NCBI RefSeq assembly: GCF_040222815.1
Contig: NZ_JAVKCH010000018.1
Span: 1-64,000, forward strand
DNA: 64,000 bases
DNA from: Imperialibacter sp040222815
Lineage (GTDB): Bacteria; Bacteroidota; Bacteroidia; Cytophagales; Cyclobacteriaceae
Direction of reading: 5' to 3'
Shown here: positions 32,001 to 41,127 of the stretch, in pieces
Position numbering within the stretch: the first letter of the stretch is position 1
Layout of the letters: each line of letters begins with the position of its first letter
The notes under the pieces: generated by a model
What the model was told of the DNA's origin: nothing
Database searches by the model: none
What the model saw: only the letters and a program-made list of their open reading frames with translations
Translations under genes and position numbers: made by a program

Positions 32001-32060
32001 CTGGCGAATATTGGAAATCAAAAAAACGCCAGTAAATTAGATTACTGGCAAATATTGGAA
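32001..32060 (-). promoter_or_regulatory. Probable operator of the AbiE-like module
   Basis: GCCAGTAA (32028-32035), six bases and TTACTGGC (32042-32049) form a perfect inverted repeat. CTGGCGAATATTGGAA (32001-32016) and CTGGCAAATATTGGAA (32045-32060) are direct repeats 44 bases apart with one mismatch. They lie 34 to 93 bases upstream of the antitoxin-like gene, a fitting place for autoregulation. Confidence 0.65.
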
Positions 32061-32114
32061 TTACGAAAGAGGTGTTTACCTCCGGTGCAAAGATGTTGCC
32101 TTAGGGAAGCTAAC

Positions 32115-32187
32115 GCATCTTCTCGCCCAGCAATACCTGCATGAGGGATATGTGGAGATAGCCTGGAAGATATTGCTACAGATGTAG
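32115..32187 (+). repeat. Right copy of the flanking repeat (orphan flavin reductase 3' end)
   Basis: This stretch encodes, in a frame with no start, the same final residues as the flavin reductase (LAQQYLHEGYVEIAWKILLQ) followed by M and a stop. Eight of 73 bases differ from the left copy and the codon differences are almost all silent, so both copies were once selected as coding sequence. It is probably the displaced original gene end. The remaining bases of the 31968-32294 gap hold the AbiE operator and a terminator. Confidence 0.87.
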
Positions 32188-32194
32188 AAAGAGT

Positions 32195-32230
32195 AGAAAA
32201 AGGAAAGCCATCCCTTTCAGGGACGGCCTT
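32195..32230 (-). terminator. Terminator of the heme uptake operon
   Basis: On the - strand AAGGCCGTCCC, a GAAA-type loop and GGGATGGCTTT (one mispair) are followed by CCTTTTTC. It lies 65 bases after the hmuY stop. Confidence 0.75.
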
Positions 32231-32294
32231 GCCTATCTACTACATCCTATTTAAACTACTTGTTATTCAGTAAACTCTTAGCAGCCCGGATGCC

Positions 32295-33713
32295 TCAGTC
32301 AAGCAATTCGTAGGCAATCTGTGGTTTCCCACGCTCGCCTCCCTGCATCAGTGCAGTAAATTTCAGTTTGTAGTAGTTGCCACTTGCGTCTTTAATGATG
32401 TAAAACCTGTCTTCATGTACAGCCGGTTGACTTCCACCCGGCCCGCCGGTCACTCTCCAGGTTGAACCAATCGCCGCCTGACTTTCGCTGAATTCCAGGC
32501 TGGCGATGTCGCTACTGCCAAAGCTCTCGTAGCTTTTAGTTGCTGTCAGCACCATGGCTGTTTCCACTCCGGCTGTATTCTGCAATACTATGTCCTGGAA
32601 ATAGTAAGGGATAAGGCCACTTCCAAAATTGGTGGAATTCATGAAGCCGGTCCAGGCAATGTCCCACTTGTCTTTGGCTGGTTCTACATCCACAACGCCA
32701 TCCTCAAAGTGTGCGTAAACGAATTGCTGGGCTTCCACTTTATCAATTTCCAATTCGGAAAAAGTAGTAGCATCTATGTCGGCATACTGAAGTTGGTAGC
32801 CGTCTGCTGTTTGGTTTATTTTGATTTTCTTCCATCCTCTTGATTCGCCTGCAGCACCCGCAGCAGCTGCCGGTGCTTCACCCCGGTTGATGATGTACAC
32901 AACGTTTTCGTCAGCCGTTGCTGAAATTTCTGCTATGGCCGTTTTGCTCAGGTCACCGCTGGGGTCATCGATCCAGCCAAAAGCATCGGTAGAAAAGGCA
33001 TTGATGCTCATGGCTGCTGCGAACCCAACTGTGTCCGCAGCAGTTACTTCAGCCAGATCAGTCTTTTCCAGTGCCTGGGCAAACATGGTAACCGACGAGT
33101 TAAGAATTACTTTGAAATCGGATCCTGAGTAAAACCCAAGATCCCATCCGTTGCGGTTCACTGCTGTTTGGCGGTTGGCACTCAAGTCAATGAACACCTT
33201 GTTGGGATAGGTAGCACCTCCACCGTCAATCACCAGTTGGCCCTGCTCAGCTAGTATTTCGGCAAAGCGAAGTTCCAGGGTGGTCGTGTTTCCAGGGATG
33301 AGCCCATCACCGGATGAAGTCAGAGTGAAGGTGATCACCTCGTCGCCGTCAAATAGTACTCCGTCTGCTTTTGACACAGTGAAGGAGGTTTGCTCGTCTC
33401 CCTCAGCGGCTGTCAGCGTAATTACATTGCTGGTCGCCGCAGGACTTGTGGTGTATTCTGATCCATAATCTATGTTTTCGCCTGTTAATTCAACGCTGAC
33501 TATAGCTGACGCCACATCCAATGCCCTGGAAAATGCGATCACAACTTCCAGATCAGCTTCTTGTTCGGCGATACTTTGCTGAGGCGATTGAAAGTTGATG
33601 GTATTGTCGGGAAGCGCCGGTTCATCGTCGCCACAAGCTGTTAAAATGGCTACTGAGCATATTGACAAGGCAAAATATTTGGCCCTTATCCATTGAGTAA
33701 TTGTTCGTTTCAT
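32295..33713 (-). CDS. hmuY: HmuY-family heme-binding lipoprotein
   Basis: This 472-residue lipoprotein has a lipobox at C27 (AILTAC). Residues about 40-160 form a Calx-beta-like beta-sandwich (TVSKADGVLFDGDEVITFTL). The rest is an HmuY-type domain: KVFIDLSANRQTAVNRNGWD, LGFYSGSDFKVILN, and WDIAWTGFMNSTNFGSGLIP. HmuY proteins capture heme at the cell surface and hand it to a TonB receptor. The receptor gene lies just upstream, 54 bases away, in the same operon, so the role here is well supported. Axial ligands differ among HmuY proteins and are not assigned. Confidence 0.88.
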   Translation of the reverse strand: MKRTITQWIRAKYFALSICSVAILTACGDDEPALPDNTINFQSPQQSIAEQEADLEVVIAFSRALDVASAIVSVELTGENIDYGSEYTTSPAATSNVITLTAAEGDEQTSFTVSKADGVLFDGDEVITFTLTSSGDGLIPGNTTTLELRFAEILAEQGQLVIDGGGATYPNKVFIDLSANRQTAVNRNGWDLGFYSGSDFKVILNSSVTMFAQALEKTDLAEVTAADTVGFAAAMSINAFSTDAFGWIDDPSGDLSKTAIAEISATADENVVYIINRGEAPAAAAGAAGESRGWKKIKINQTADGYQLQYADIDATTFSELEIDKVEAQQFVYAHFEDGVVDVEPAKDKWDIAWTGFMNSTNFGSGLIPYYFQDIVLQNTAGVETAMVLTATKSYESFGSSDIASLEFSESQAAIGSTWRVTGGPGGSQPAVHEDRFYIIKDASGNYYKLKFTALMQGGERGKPQIAYELLD

Positions 33714-33767
33714 TATTAATTTTAATTAGACTTATTATAAATAGATTTCTAAATTTTTTACTCTTGT

Positions 33768-35798
33768 TTACTTGTTCAGGTTAAAATTCAGCCCCAAAAA
33801 GTAAGATCTTCCGTAGCCAATTGGCCTCGCTCCGCCCGTGCTGTGGGTTCCGCTTGTGTCGGTGGATGTGTTGTTTACATTCGTCACGTTGAGGAGGTTT
33901 CTCACTCCAAGTGTGGCATTCAGGTAGCCGAACAATTCCTTTCTGGCGGTGATGTCCATCATGTGGTATCCATCAATTTTGGCTAACTGAATAGTTTCGT
34001 TACCAGCGTCGTTAGTGCCAACTTCATAGTTAGGCAACGAGCCAGTATACTTATAGAACAGATTGAAGGTCAGCCCGGCAGGCTCCAGTTGATAGGTGGT
34101 TACCAGGTTTGCTTCAGGCGTCCATGTGAATTCGGGAAGCTCGCTGTCGTCTTCTATTAGTTGGTTGTATCGCCCGGTATAGGAAACCCCCACTTTTACT
34201 TCAAGAGACTTGTCCGTATAGGCGGTGTTCCACATAAGTCCCTTCGTTTTAAATCTATCAATATTGATGTAGGTAGTTATCAGACTGTTGCTGGGTTTCT
34301 GTCCGTAGCTAATCATGTTATCGACTGCGTTATAGAAGCTATTCAGTGTCATGTCGATCCTCGATTTGGCTGTGCTTATCACCTTCCAGCTAAGTCCACC
34401 ATTCACACTGTTAGATAGTTCGGCCTCCAGGTCGGGGTTTCCTTCGATGGAATGGCTGGCGTCGTAGAAGTTGAAGTACAGTTCTCTCAATGATGGTGCC
34501 CTGAAGCCTCTAGCGTAGGCAGCCCTTAGTACCAGGTTGTCGGTTAACTGAAACTTAGTGTTGATGGAAGGAACTGCGGGTGGCGCCTGATACACTGAGT
34601 TTTTGATCACCCTAAATCCAGGTCTGATGCTTATTCTGTCAGTTGGGGTGTATTCAGTGGAAAAGAAGAAGGCGTAGTCGTTCAACCAGGGAGCGTCGGC
34701 ACTGATGCGGCCACCTTCTCCCTGTTCCAGGTTAATATCGTAGCCTGGCTGAAACGACCATTGAGGTGAAAGCTGGTACTGAAACGTTCCTCTCAGGCTA
34801 ACACCGTCGTACGAAGATAAGTCTTGCAAACCTGTTCCAATAGCCAGTCTTACATCGCCAGTCTCCTGGTTCACTGTGGTTGTGAGCGTGCGCCTGCTAA
34901 AATTGATAAGAGAAACAGCACCATTATAGCTCAATTTGTCAAATAACCTGGTTTGCCCTTGCAACTGGTGGTTGAACCTTTTGGTGATATACTCCTGATC
35001 AAGCGCCTCGCCACCGTTGAAAACGCCCGGATTTTGAATAGACTCGTCCAAATAGTCGAGCTTGTAGAAAATGTTTGATTTATCATTTCTGAAGCCGACT
35101 AGACCGCTGGTTAGCCATTGGTTTTTTGGGTGCCACTGTTTGTCCCGACCCGTCGCATTTCCCTGCCAGCCATAAAACTGGTTGTGGCTCAGCCTTGCCT
35201 GGGTATACACTTTCCCCAAGGTGTAACCCGCACCAACGCTTTGGTTGTGAACACCCTTGTCAAGCCCGTATTCCGACCCGGCAGACTCTTCCTGTATCCG
35301 GGCGTCCAGTGAGAGCTTGCCGTTCTCTGGCTTTTTGGTAATAATATTGATCACTCCTGCCAGCGCATCAGCACCATACACTACCGACATAGGCCCTTCC
35401 ACGATCTCTATCTTCTCAATGTTGTTGACATCTACCTGATTAAGGGCACCCGAATTGGAGGTGCCCTCCCTTGTAATCAAAGGCATGCCGTCTATCAAGA
35501 CTTTGATATTCTGGCCGCCAAGTCCTTGTAGCGTCATACTCGACTCACCAAGAGCCATGTCCTGAGAAAACCTCACATTTAGTTCCGTCTGCAGCACGTC
35601 CTGCAAACGATTAGCTCCTTGTGACTGGATTCTTTCCATAGCAATAGTTCTTACCTGATACACCGATCTACTGGCCGATTGAGGTTCAAACTGGCCTGTG
35701 ATAACGATGTCGTCCATTACATAGCTTTTCAGGCTATCCTGCGCTACGAGGCCAGAATGAAGAACCAAAAGACAGGTGAAGAGAAAAACTATTCGCAT
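33768..35798 (-). CDS. hmuR: TonB-dependent heme receptor
   Basis: This 676-residue outer-membrane protein has a signal peptide (MRIVFLFTCLLVLHSGLVAQ), a plug domain (ERIQSQGANRLQDVLQTELN, then LGGQNIKVLIDGMPLITREG) and a barrel ending in the usual aromatic C-terminal strand (SYFLGLNFNLNK). It imports heme using TonB energy. ATG 35798 was preferred; the frame extends to 35837 over the end of the HemS-like gene. It lacks the N-terminal carboxypeptidase-like domain of SusC-type receptors, so it is a classical heme-type receptor. hmuR is assigned by context. Confidence 0.88.
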   Translation of the reverse strand: MRIVFLFTCLLVLHSGLVAQDSLKSYVMDDIVITGQFEPQSASRSVYQVRTIAMERIQSQGANRLQDVLQTELNVRFSQDMALGESSMTLQGLGGQNIKVLIDGMPLITREGTSNSGALNQVDVNNIEKIEIVEGPMSVVYGADALAGVINIITKKPENGKLSLDARIQEESAGSEYGLDKGVHNQSVGAGYTLGKVYTQARLSHNQFYGWQGNATGRDKQWHPKNQWLTSGLVGFRNDKSNIFYKLDYLDESIQNPGVFNGGEALDQEYITKRFNHQLQGQTRLFDKLSYNGAVSLINFSRRTLTTTVNQETGDVRLAIGTGLQDLSSYDGVSLRGTFQYQLSPQWSFQPGYDINLEQGEGGRISADAPWLNDYAFFFSTEYTPTDRISIRPGFRVIKNSVYQAPPAVPSINTKFQLTDNLVLRAAYARGFRAPSLRELYFNFYDASHSIEGNPDLEAELSNSVNGGLSWKVISTAKSRIDMTLNSFYNAVDNMISYGQKPSNSLITTYINIDRFKTKGLMWNTAYTDKSLEVKVGVSYTGRYNQLIEDDSELPEFTWTPEANLVTTYQLEPAGLTFNLFYKYTGSLPNYEVGTNDAGNETIQLAKIDGYHMMDITARKELFGYLNATLGVRNLLNVTNVNNTSTDTSGTHSTGGARPIGYGRSYFLGLNFNLNK

Positions 35799-35800
35799 CT

Positions 35801-36880
35801 CTATAGCTTTGGTAGTGAGTCGACCAATTGTTTCCATGCCTCCAATTCAGGAATGCCTGGTTTTCTAAGGCCAAAAAACTGGGCAATCATATTTTTCCCG
35901 GCGTCAAACACTTCTATGCTGGTGACATTGCCTTCTGGCGTGGGTTTGCGCACTACCCAGGCAGTTTGGCTGGCCTCCAGCTTCAGGTGCATGTTGAATT
36001 CCGGGTCAAGGACATTGAGCCATTTTTCCTGAGCTTCGAGAAGGCGGATCGTTTTTACTTTTCCTTGCTGTATTTGCAGGTTGCCCCGGTTGCCAGCAAA
36101 AATCATGATGGGAAGTTTGGTGCTTGCGGCAGTTTCGAGCACCTGCTGCAGGTTGTCGGTGCTTATGGGGTAACTGAAAGTGCCATTGGCAATCTCAAGC
36201 GCCTTGTAGCGATGCACGTTGTGCCTTTTCAGCATGCCAAAGAAGTCGTGGGTATCTTTTAATTCACTCCATTCTTGAAGAAAGGCGGGTTTGTCGATGG
36301 AGTCTCCAAAGGTGAGTTGGCTGTATGGCTCCACGGTTTGTCCTGGCTCCTGGTTGTCGGACCGGTAGTCTTCAACAATTTTCAGAAAGGCGTCGTTGTT
36401 GCTTTTTTCTTGTAGGTAAATTTTTGTGATCGCCTCTCCGGCCTTATCGAAAATCTGCAAGCTGGTGAGGGTTCTGTCGCCTTTGGTCATTTGGTGGGCA
36501 AACCCAACATGCCAGGCGCTAAAGAAAACACGGGTTTCGATAGGGCCAATCACCGTTCCCATAGCTCTTTCACCCTGGCCAAAAGTTTCCACTTTCTGGA
36601 ATTTACCCTTGTGCTCCAGCACACATGCATCGTTTCTGGTTAAGGACATCACGTAGCCAAGCTCTGGTAGCCGCTTCAAAAAATCGGGCCAGCTTCGTTC
36701 CGGGGTGGCGTCCAGTCTTACGCAGGTCGGGCCTACTTCCGTTGCCAAAAGTTCTGCTTCACTTACTCCCAGCTCCTGGGCAGCATTTCTGATTCTTACA
36801 TTTGGTTGTGCGGCTTGAATCTCCTCCCAGGCTTTTTTTAGAGCCTGAACATCAGTTTTATCAATCGTTAAGTTTTCCAT
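35801..36880 (-). CDS. HemS/ChuS-like heme-handling protein
   Basis: This 359-residue cytoplasmic protein is built of two repeats of the HemS/ChuX fold. The first opens LKKAWEEIQAAQPNVRIRNA and AAQELGVSEAELLATEVGPT; the repeat region includes LEIANGTFSYPISTDNLQQV and GNRGNLQIQQGKVKTIRLLE. Related proteins bind heme and degrade or traffic it. The gene's ATG overlaps the hmuV stop by one base and its end abuts the receptor gene, so all are one operon. Confidence 0.88.
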   Translation of the reverse strand: MENLTIDKTDVQALKKAWEEIQAAQPNVRIRNAAQELGVSEAELLATEVGPTCVRLDATPERSWPDFLKRLPELGYVMSLTRNDACVLEHKGKFQKVETFGQGERAMGTVIGPIETRVFFSAWHVGFAHQMTKGDRTLTSLQIFDKAGEAITKIYLQEKSNNDAFLKIVEDYRSDNQEPGQTVEPYSQLTFGDSIDKPAFLQEWSELKDTHDFFGMLKRHNVHRYKALEIANGTFSYPISTDNLQQVLETAASTKLPIMIFAGNRGNLQIQQGKVKTIRLLEAQEKWLNVLDPEFNMHLKLEASQTAWVVRKPTPEGNVTSIEVFDAGKNMIAQFFGLRKPGIPELEAWKQLVDSLPKL

Positions 36881-37707
36881 TATCTGCTATTTATAGTTTC
36901 GTTCAAAAGGGATGTAGTTTCAAAAGGGACGGAACCCTTTGTGTATATCATAGGTATGTCGCTATTCTCACCGTAAATCAGCTCAACAGGGTAGGAAAAT
37001 GTATGCTCGATCATTTCCTTTCTGAGCATAAGTTGACTAGGGCCCTGCCCCACTTCTTTCCCGTTTTTCATAAACAGAAAATAGTCGGCATACTGAGCGG
37101 CAAGGTTGAGGTCATGTATCACAGCGGCCACTCCATATCCACGTTCCACACACCTTTGCCGAACTATGTCGAGCAAGCCATGCTGTTGCGCTATGTCGAG
37201 GCTTGAGGTCGGTTCATCTAACAGCAGGTAAGTCGGATGCTCCTGCTGGTCGTGCAATTGAGCAAGTACCCTGGCCAGGTTCACTCTTTGCTGCTCGCCA
37301 CCCGATAGTGTTTGGTAGACTCTGTGCTTGAGGTGATAAACATCTGCCTCCCTCATCACTTCCTTTGCAATCTCTTTGTTTTGGCTGTTGGTAGTGTTAT
37401 GAGGAGTTCTTCCGAGCATCACCACCTCTTCAGCGGTAAAGGCCAGGCTCAGGTGTGTTTTTTGCGGCAGCACTGCCCTTGTCAATGCCAGCTCCTTTGA
37501 AGTGTAGGCAGGCATTGCCTGACCGTTGATGCTGATTTCTCCGTCGTCAGGGAGTATGTCCCGGCATAGCGCTTTCAAAAGTGTTGACTTGCCGGCACCA
37601 TTGGGGCCTACAATGGCCGTAAACTTGCCCGGGAAAACGGCAACCGACACCTGGTCGAGTATTTTCTTAGGGCCTACCGAATAACTTATATTTTTTCCCT
37701 GATACAT
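36880..37707 (-). CDS. hmuV: Heme ABC transporter ATP-binding protein
   Basis: This 275-residue ATPase has Walker A at 34-42 (GPNGAGKST), the signature LSGGEQQ at 134-140 and Walker B with D164-E165 (LLLDEPTSSLD). The D-loop and a switch histidine (VIHDLNLAAQYAD) are intact. It drives heme import through HmuU. It lies 10 bases after hmuU and overlaps the next gene by one base. Confidence 0.95.
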   Translation of the reverse strand: MYQGKNISYSVGPKKILDQVSVAVFPGKFTAIVGPNGAGKSTLLKALCRDILPDDGEISINGQAMPAYTSKELALTRAVLPQKTHLSLAFTAEEVVMLGRTPHNTTNSQNKEIAKEVMREADVYHLKHRVYQTLSGGEQQRVNLARVLAQLHDQQEHPTYLLLDEPTSSLDIAQQHGLLDIVRQRCVERGYGVAAVIHDLNLAAQYADYFLFMKNGKEVGQGPSQLMLRKEMIEHTFSYPVELIYGENSDIPMIYTKGSVPFETTSLLNETINSR

Positions 37708-37717
37708 GAGTGACCGA

Positions 37718-38803
37718 TTAAATCTGAATTCTTTTTTTTCTGGCTGAGGCGAGCATCCAGATGAAAAATGGCGTTCCCATTAGTGCTGTGATAATCCCGA
37801 TAGGGAGCTCTGTAGGAGCAACAATTGTTCTGGCAATCATATCAGCTACTGTGAGCAAAATGGCACCGCCTATAGCTGAAGCTGGAAGTATCAGCTTATG
37901 ATCCGGGCCAAACGCCATGCGCAGAATGTGTGGAACAACCAACCCAATGAACCCGATGGCTCCGGCCATGGCCACCGATGCACCCACTGCCAGAGCGCTG
38001 AGTAAAATGATCCTGTGTTTGATTTTCTCTACTTCCACTCCCAAATGCCGGGCTTCCGATTCCCCCAGCGCCATAGCGTTGAGTGCCTGGCTTTGCCCGA
38101 TAAGGGCCACAGCAGGCAGCACGATAAGCCAGATGGCGAAGCCAATCTTATCCCATGAGGCACCACTTAAATCGCCCATGCTCCAGAAAGTGAAGGAGCG
38201 CAACGCCGTTTCGTTAGAATGGAAGATGACAATGCCCATGAGGGCTGCGCAAAGCGCCGTAATGGCTACACCTGCAAGGATGAGGATGGTGACGTCGGTT
38301 TGATATGCACCTTTGCTGAACTGGTAGGCGATGTAGGTGGCAGCAAGGCTACCTGAAAAGGCTGCTATTGGCAGTAGCCATGTTGTAAGGTTCGGACTTA
38401 AAAACAAAGCGATGCCAGGGCCGAAAACCAAGACAACGACAGCCATCAAAGCGGCGCCATTGGAAATGCCGATGATGCCGGGCTCCACAAGCGGATTTCT
38501 GAATAACCCTTGCAATGCAGCACCTGAAATACCCAGTGCACCACCAACTGCCACGCCAAGCACCAGTCTTGGAAGACGGATCGACAGCAATACTGCTGAG
38601 TCTCTTGAACTGACTTCTGCCACGTCAATCCCCAGGTTGTGAAGGAGAATATTAACGATTTGGCCAACACTGATGCCCAGGGCACCTACACGAAGCGAAA
38701 TGAACATAGTGCACACAAGCAAGGCCACCAGACTGCCTAATATCGCAGTATTGGTAGTGAGGTTGCTTTTAGCTTTCATTGCCGGTAGGGTAGCCACTTG
38801 CAT
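37718..38803 (-). CDS. hmuU: Heme ABC transporter permease (FecCD family)
   Basis: This 361-residue inner-membrane protein has about ten helices of the FecCD type. Typical motifs are LSIRLPRLVLGVAVGGALGI, then SGAALQGLFRNPLVEPGIIG near the N-terminus, and GFIGLVVPHILRMAFGPDHK with LPASAIGGAILLTVADMIAR at the coupling helix. It begins 3 bases after hmuT. All family features are intact. Confidence 0.95.
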   Translation of the reverse strand: MQVATLPAMKAKSNLTTNTAILGSLVALLVCTMFISLRVGALGISVGQIVNILLHNLGIDVAEVSSRDSAVLLSIRLPRLVLGVAVGGALGISGAALQGLFRNPLVEPGIIGISNGAALMAVVVLVFGPGIALFLSPNLTTWLLPIAAFSGSLAATYIAYQFSKGAYQTDVTILILAGVAITALCAALMGIVIFHSNETALRSFTFWSMGDLSGASWDKIGFAIWLIVLPAVALIGQSQALNAMALGESEARHLGVEVEKIKHRIILLSALAVGASVAMAGAIGFIGLVVPHILRMAFGPDHKLILPASAIGGAILLTVADMIARTIVAPTELPIGIITALMGTPFFIWMLASARKKRIQI

Positions 38804-38806
38804 AGG

Positions 38807-39724
38807 TTAATTGCTTTGGGCCACGTTGTGTGCTGCCAGCTCTGGATGAATGCTAGTCGCCAGCTGAATAGCTGCTTTGCCCACCCCCGACCCAAAGCCT
38901 GAAAGCCAAAGCCCGTCCATGGCAAGGATCTGTTTTTTTTCTCCTGCCGTGGTTTGCATCATGCCTTGTATTTGAAGTGCTCCTTCCACGCCGCCCAGGC
39001 TTTCAAGCCCACTGTCAAAAAACAAGATGTAGTCAGGGTTGGCTACTACCAGGGCCTCTGGCGTTAGTGGTTTGTAGTCGAATATTTCGTCAACAGCAAA
39101 CTGCGCACCGGCCATTTTGATGAGCTCCTCGGCAAATGTGTTTTTGCCGCAGATACTCAATGAGCCAAGCCCACGTGCATACACGAATAGCACCCTCGGT
39201 TTCGTGCTGGTTTTGCCAATCATCGAATCCAATAGATTGAGGTCTTGCTCCAGCGTGACAACCAGTTGCTCTGCCTCCTGCTCTTTGTTAATGATTTTGC
39301 CTATGTCAGTAATGACCTTTTTAGTGGAGGCGACGTTAAGCTCATGTTTGAACGTATGAACTGGCAAGGCTGTCGCTTGCAACTGGGTAACAACCTCGGC
39401 ATTGATATGGTCTTCCTCAGCTAATACAATGTCAGCATCCAGCGACAGCACGCCTTCGGCTTTGATGCCAGTGCGATAGCCTACCGAAGGAAGGTCTTGC
39501 AGGCTTTTAGGCCGGGTGCTTGTTTTGTCAACTGCAATAATCTGATCATAACTTCCCAGCGCACAAACGACCTCTGACAAAGTGCCTCCAATACTCACTA
39601 TTTTTAGTGATGCTTTTTCGGGAGTTGAGTTTGTTGTACTCTTCGATGTTGTATTTGAGGGGCCGCATTGGCTGAATACGAGCAGGCACACAGCAGAAAT
39701 GCCAAATAGATTGATATGCTTCAT
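38807..39724 (-). CDS. hmuT: Heme-binding periplasmic lipoprotein
   Basis: This 305-residue protein has a lipobox at C20 (FSQC) and the two-lobed periplasmic binding fold of BtuF/HmuT: SIGGTLSEVVCALGSYDQII, then DKTSTRPKSLQDLPSVGYRT, and NPDYILFFDSGLESLGGVEG. A conserved GYRTG segment fits heme proteins. It is the first gene of the six-gene operon, with a promoter and Fur-like box immediately upstream. It should capture heme in the periplasm for HmuUV. Confidence 0.93.
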   Translation of the reverse strand: MKHINLFGISAVCLLVFSQCGPSNTTSKSTTNSTPEKASLKIVSIGGTLSEVVCALGSYDQIIAVDKTSTRPKSLQDLPSVGYRTGIKAEGVLSLDADIVLAEEDHINAEVVTQLQATALPVHTFKHELNVASTKKVITDIGKIINKEQEAEQLVVTLEQDLNLLDSMIGKTSTKPRVLFVYARGLGSLSICGKNTFAEELIKMAGAQFAVDEIFDYKPLTPEALVVANPDYILFFDSGLESLGGVEGALQIQGMMQTTAGEKKQILAMDGLWLSGFGSGVGKAAIQLATSIHPELAAHNVAQSN

Positions 39725-39781
39725 TTATTTAGAATCATTTTAAATAATAGCAAATGTAGGCCGGGGAGATTGGGCTGTCAA
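39725..39781 (-). promoter_or_regulatory. hmuT promoter with Fur-like palindrome
   Basis: On the - strand TTG (39781-39779), a 20-base spacer and TACATTTG (39758-39751) match the Bacteroidota promoter. Bases 39725-39747 form a 23-base near-perfect palindrome (10 of 11 pairs; half site TTATTTAGAAT), which covers the expected transcription start and abuts the ATG. Its AT-rich spacing fits a Fur-type repressor. The rest of the gap up to 39999 shows a small AATAGCT/AGCTATT hairpin and no gene. Confidence 0.7.
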
Positions 39782-39999
39782 TCGCTTGATTGAGCTTAAA
39801 TAACTGCTTCTTTAAGCACAGGAAGTGCTTGTAGCGGGGATTTGTAATAGCTAGTTTAAGCTATTGGTGCTTTCGCAGCAGAAAGAAATCACATATCACT
39901 GCGAACGAGCCAGTTGTGTGTGGTGCTTTTCGAAAATGTGTCGTGAAGGCACCAGCCGGTTGAAGGATCTAAAATTGCTAAAAGCAGGACGTCGACAAG

Positions 40000-41127
40000 C
40001 TAATAGACTGCCGTGCTTTCGTGGTCGATGTTTAGATAATACCTTGTTCCTTTTCTTACGCCCGTTCTTTTGAGTGCCCCTTGCTCAGCGAGGTTTTGCA
40101 AGTCTCTGGTGGCGGTAGAGGCGGTGGTTTGAGTAATACGAATATAATTTTCAGCACTAAGGCCGCCTTTAAAGCCGTTTATACCTTCTTTAAATATTCG
40201 CTCTATTACTTTGGCCTGACGTGGGTTTAATGCGTTTGAAAACCGATTGAAAAATTTGCCCTTTTCAATCAGGAAATCAATTGTGCTTTGTGTGTGACTC
40301 TGCGCTTGTATAACCAGATGGCAAAAATATTCCAGCCATTGATCGATAGCTAAACTAGTGCTATTATTTTGGAGAGCCTCATAGTATTCCTTTTTGTTGC
40401 TTTCGATAACATGAGAAATGGCAATGAGTGTAGGTTTTCCAAGCGCCTGAGAAAGTGCTTTTTCGGATATAGCCCTTCCTATTCTCCCGTTTCCATCCTC
40501 AAAGGGGTGAATGCTTTCGAAGTACAGGTGGGCTATCCCAGCCCTTACAAGTGGTGAGAGCGGGTTTGAAGAGGGCTGGTTTGTCGCATTGAACCATGCG
40601 ATGAAGGTGTCCATTTCTTTTTTCACTCTTGAAGAGGGAGGGGCTTCATAGTGCACCTTGGGATTGCTGAGCGCACCTGACACCACTTGCATGGGGTCTT
40701 CATGTGTTCTGTAGGTGCCTATATCCAAAAGATCTCTTCTCCCGGAAGTCAGCATTTCATGCCAGGAAAAGAGTTGACTTTCATCTAAGGGAGCATTATA
40801 TGTTCTATACAAGTCGATCATTAACTCAGCTATTCCCTCTTCAGCGGGAGTAATTCTCCGTTGACTATCAGTTTTGAGGCCAAATTGTCGTCGAATAGAA
40901 GACTGTAGAGATTCTCTATTCAAAAACTCACCCTCAATTTCTGATGTTTTAAAAGCTTCATTGCTCATTAAATCAACCTTCAAAACATCCTGGTCGGCTA
41001 CACCGATATGCTTCATGCTTCCAAACATAATCCCCGCTCTGTGGAGGAAGTCTCGTTCGTAGCCTTCGTAAATGTCAATCCGGTATTTGAATTGGGGCCA
41101 CTCTTTGTGCTGCCAGTTCCAAGTCAT
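40000..41127 (-). CDS. Fic-domain protein with inhibitory motif and DNA-binding C-terminus
   Basis: This 375-residue protein has an N-terminal DUF4172-like domain (WNWQHKEWPQFKYRIDIYEG), an inhibitory helix (T61-SEI-E65-G66, the TxxxEG pattern), a Fic core with the full catalytic motif HPFEDGNGRIGR (207-218), and a C-terminal winged helix (NYIRITQTTASTATRDLQNL, then KRTGVRKGTRYYLN). It should transfer AMP to a target protein and be held back by its inhibitory helix. The winged helix suggests self-regulation, and two strong inverted repeats overlap its start. The target is unknown. Confidence 0.93.
   Translation of the reverse strand: MTWNWQHKEWPQFKYRIDIYEGYERDFLHRAGIMFGSMKHIGVADQDVLKVDLMSNEAFKTSEIEGEFLNRESLQSSIRRQFGLKTDSQRRITPAEEGIAELMIDLYRTYNAPLDESQLFSWHEMLTSGRRDLLDIGTYRTHEDPMQVVSGALSNPKVHYEAPPSSRVKKEMDTFIAWFNATNQPSSNPLSPLVRAGIAHLYFESIHPFEDGNGRIGRAISEKALSQALGKPTLIAISHVIESNKKEYYEALQNNSTSLAIDQWLEYFCHLVIQAQSHTQSTIDFLIEKGKFFNRFSNALNPRQAKVIERIFKEGINGFKGGLSAENYIRITQTTASTATRDLQNLAEQGALKRTGVRKGTRYYLNIDHESTAVY

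Larger units (their letters stand above)
30008..32187. mobile_element. Small genomic island carrying an AbiE-like module, inserted at a gene's 3' end
   Basis: The 2.1-kb segment between the two copies of the flavin reductase 3' end carries only the AbiEii-like toxin and its partner, plus their operator. It is visibly more AT-rich: 31561-31620 has 19 G+C in 60, against 36 in 60 at 29521-29580 in the interrupted gene. Regeneration of a gene end by an incoming element is a mark of site-specific integration, but no integrase is present. It may have moved in trans or by recombination at the repeat. Confidence 0.7.
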
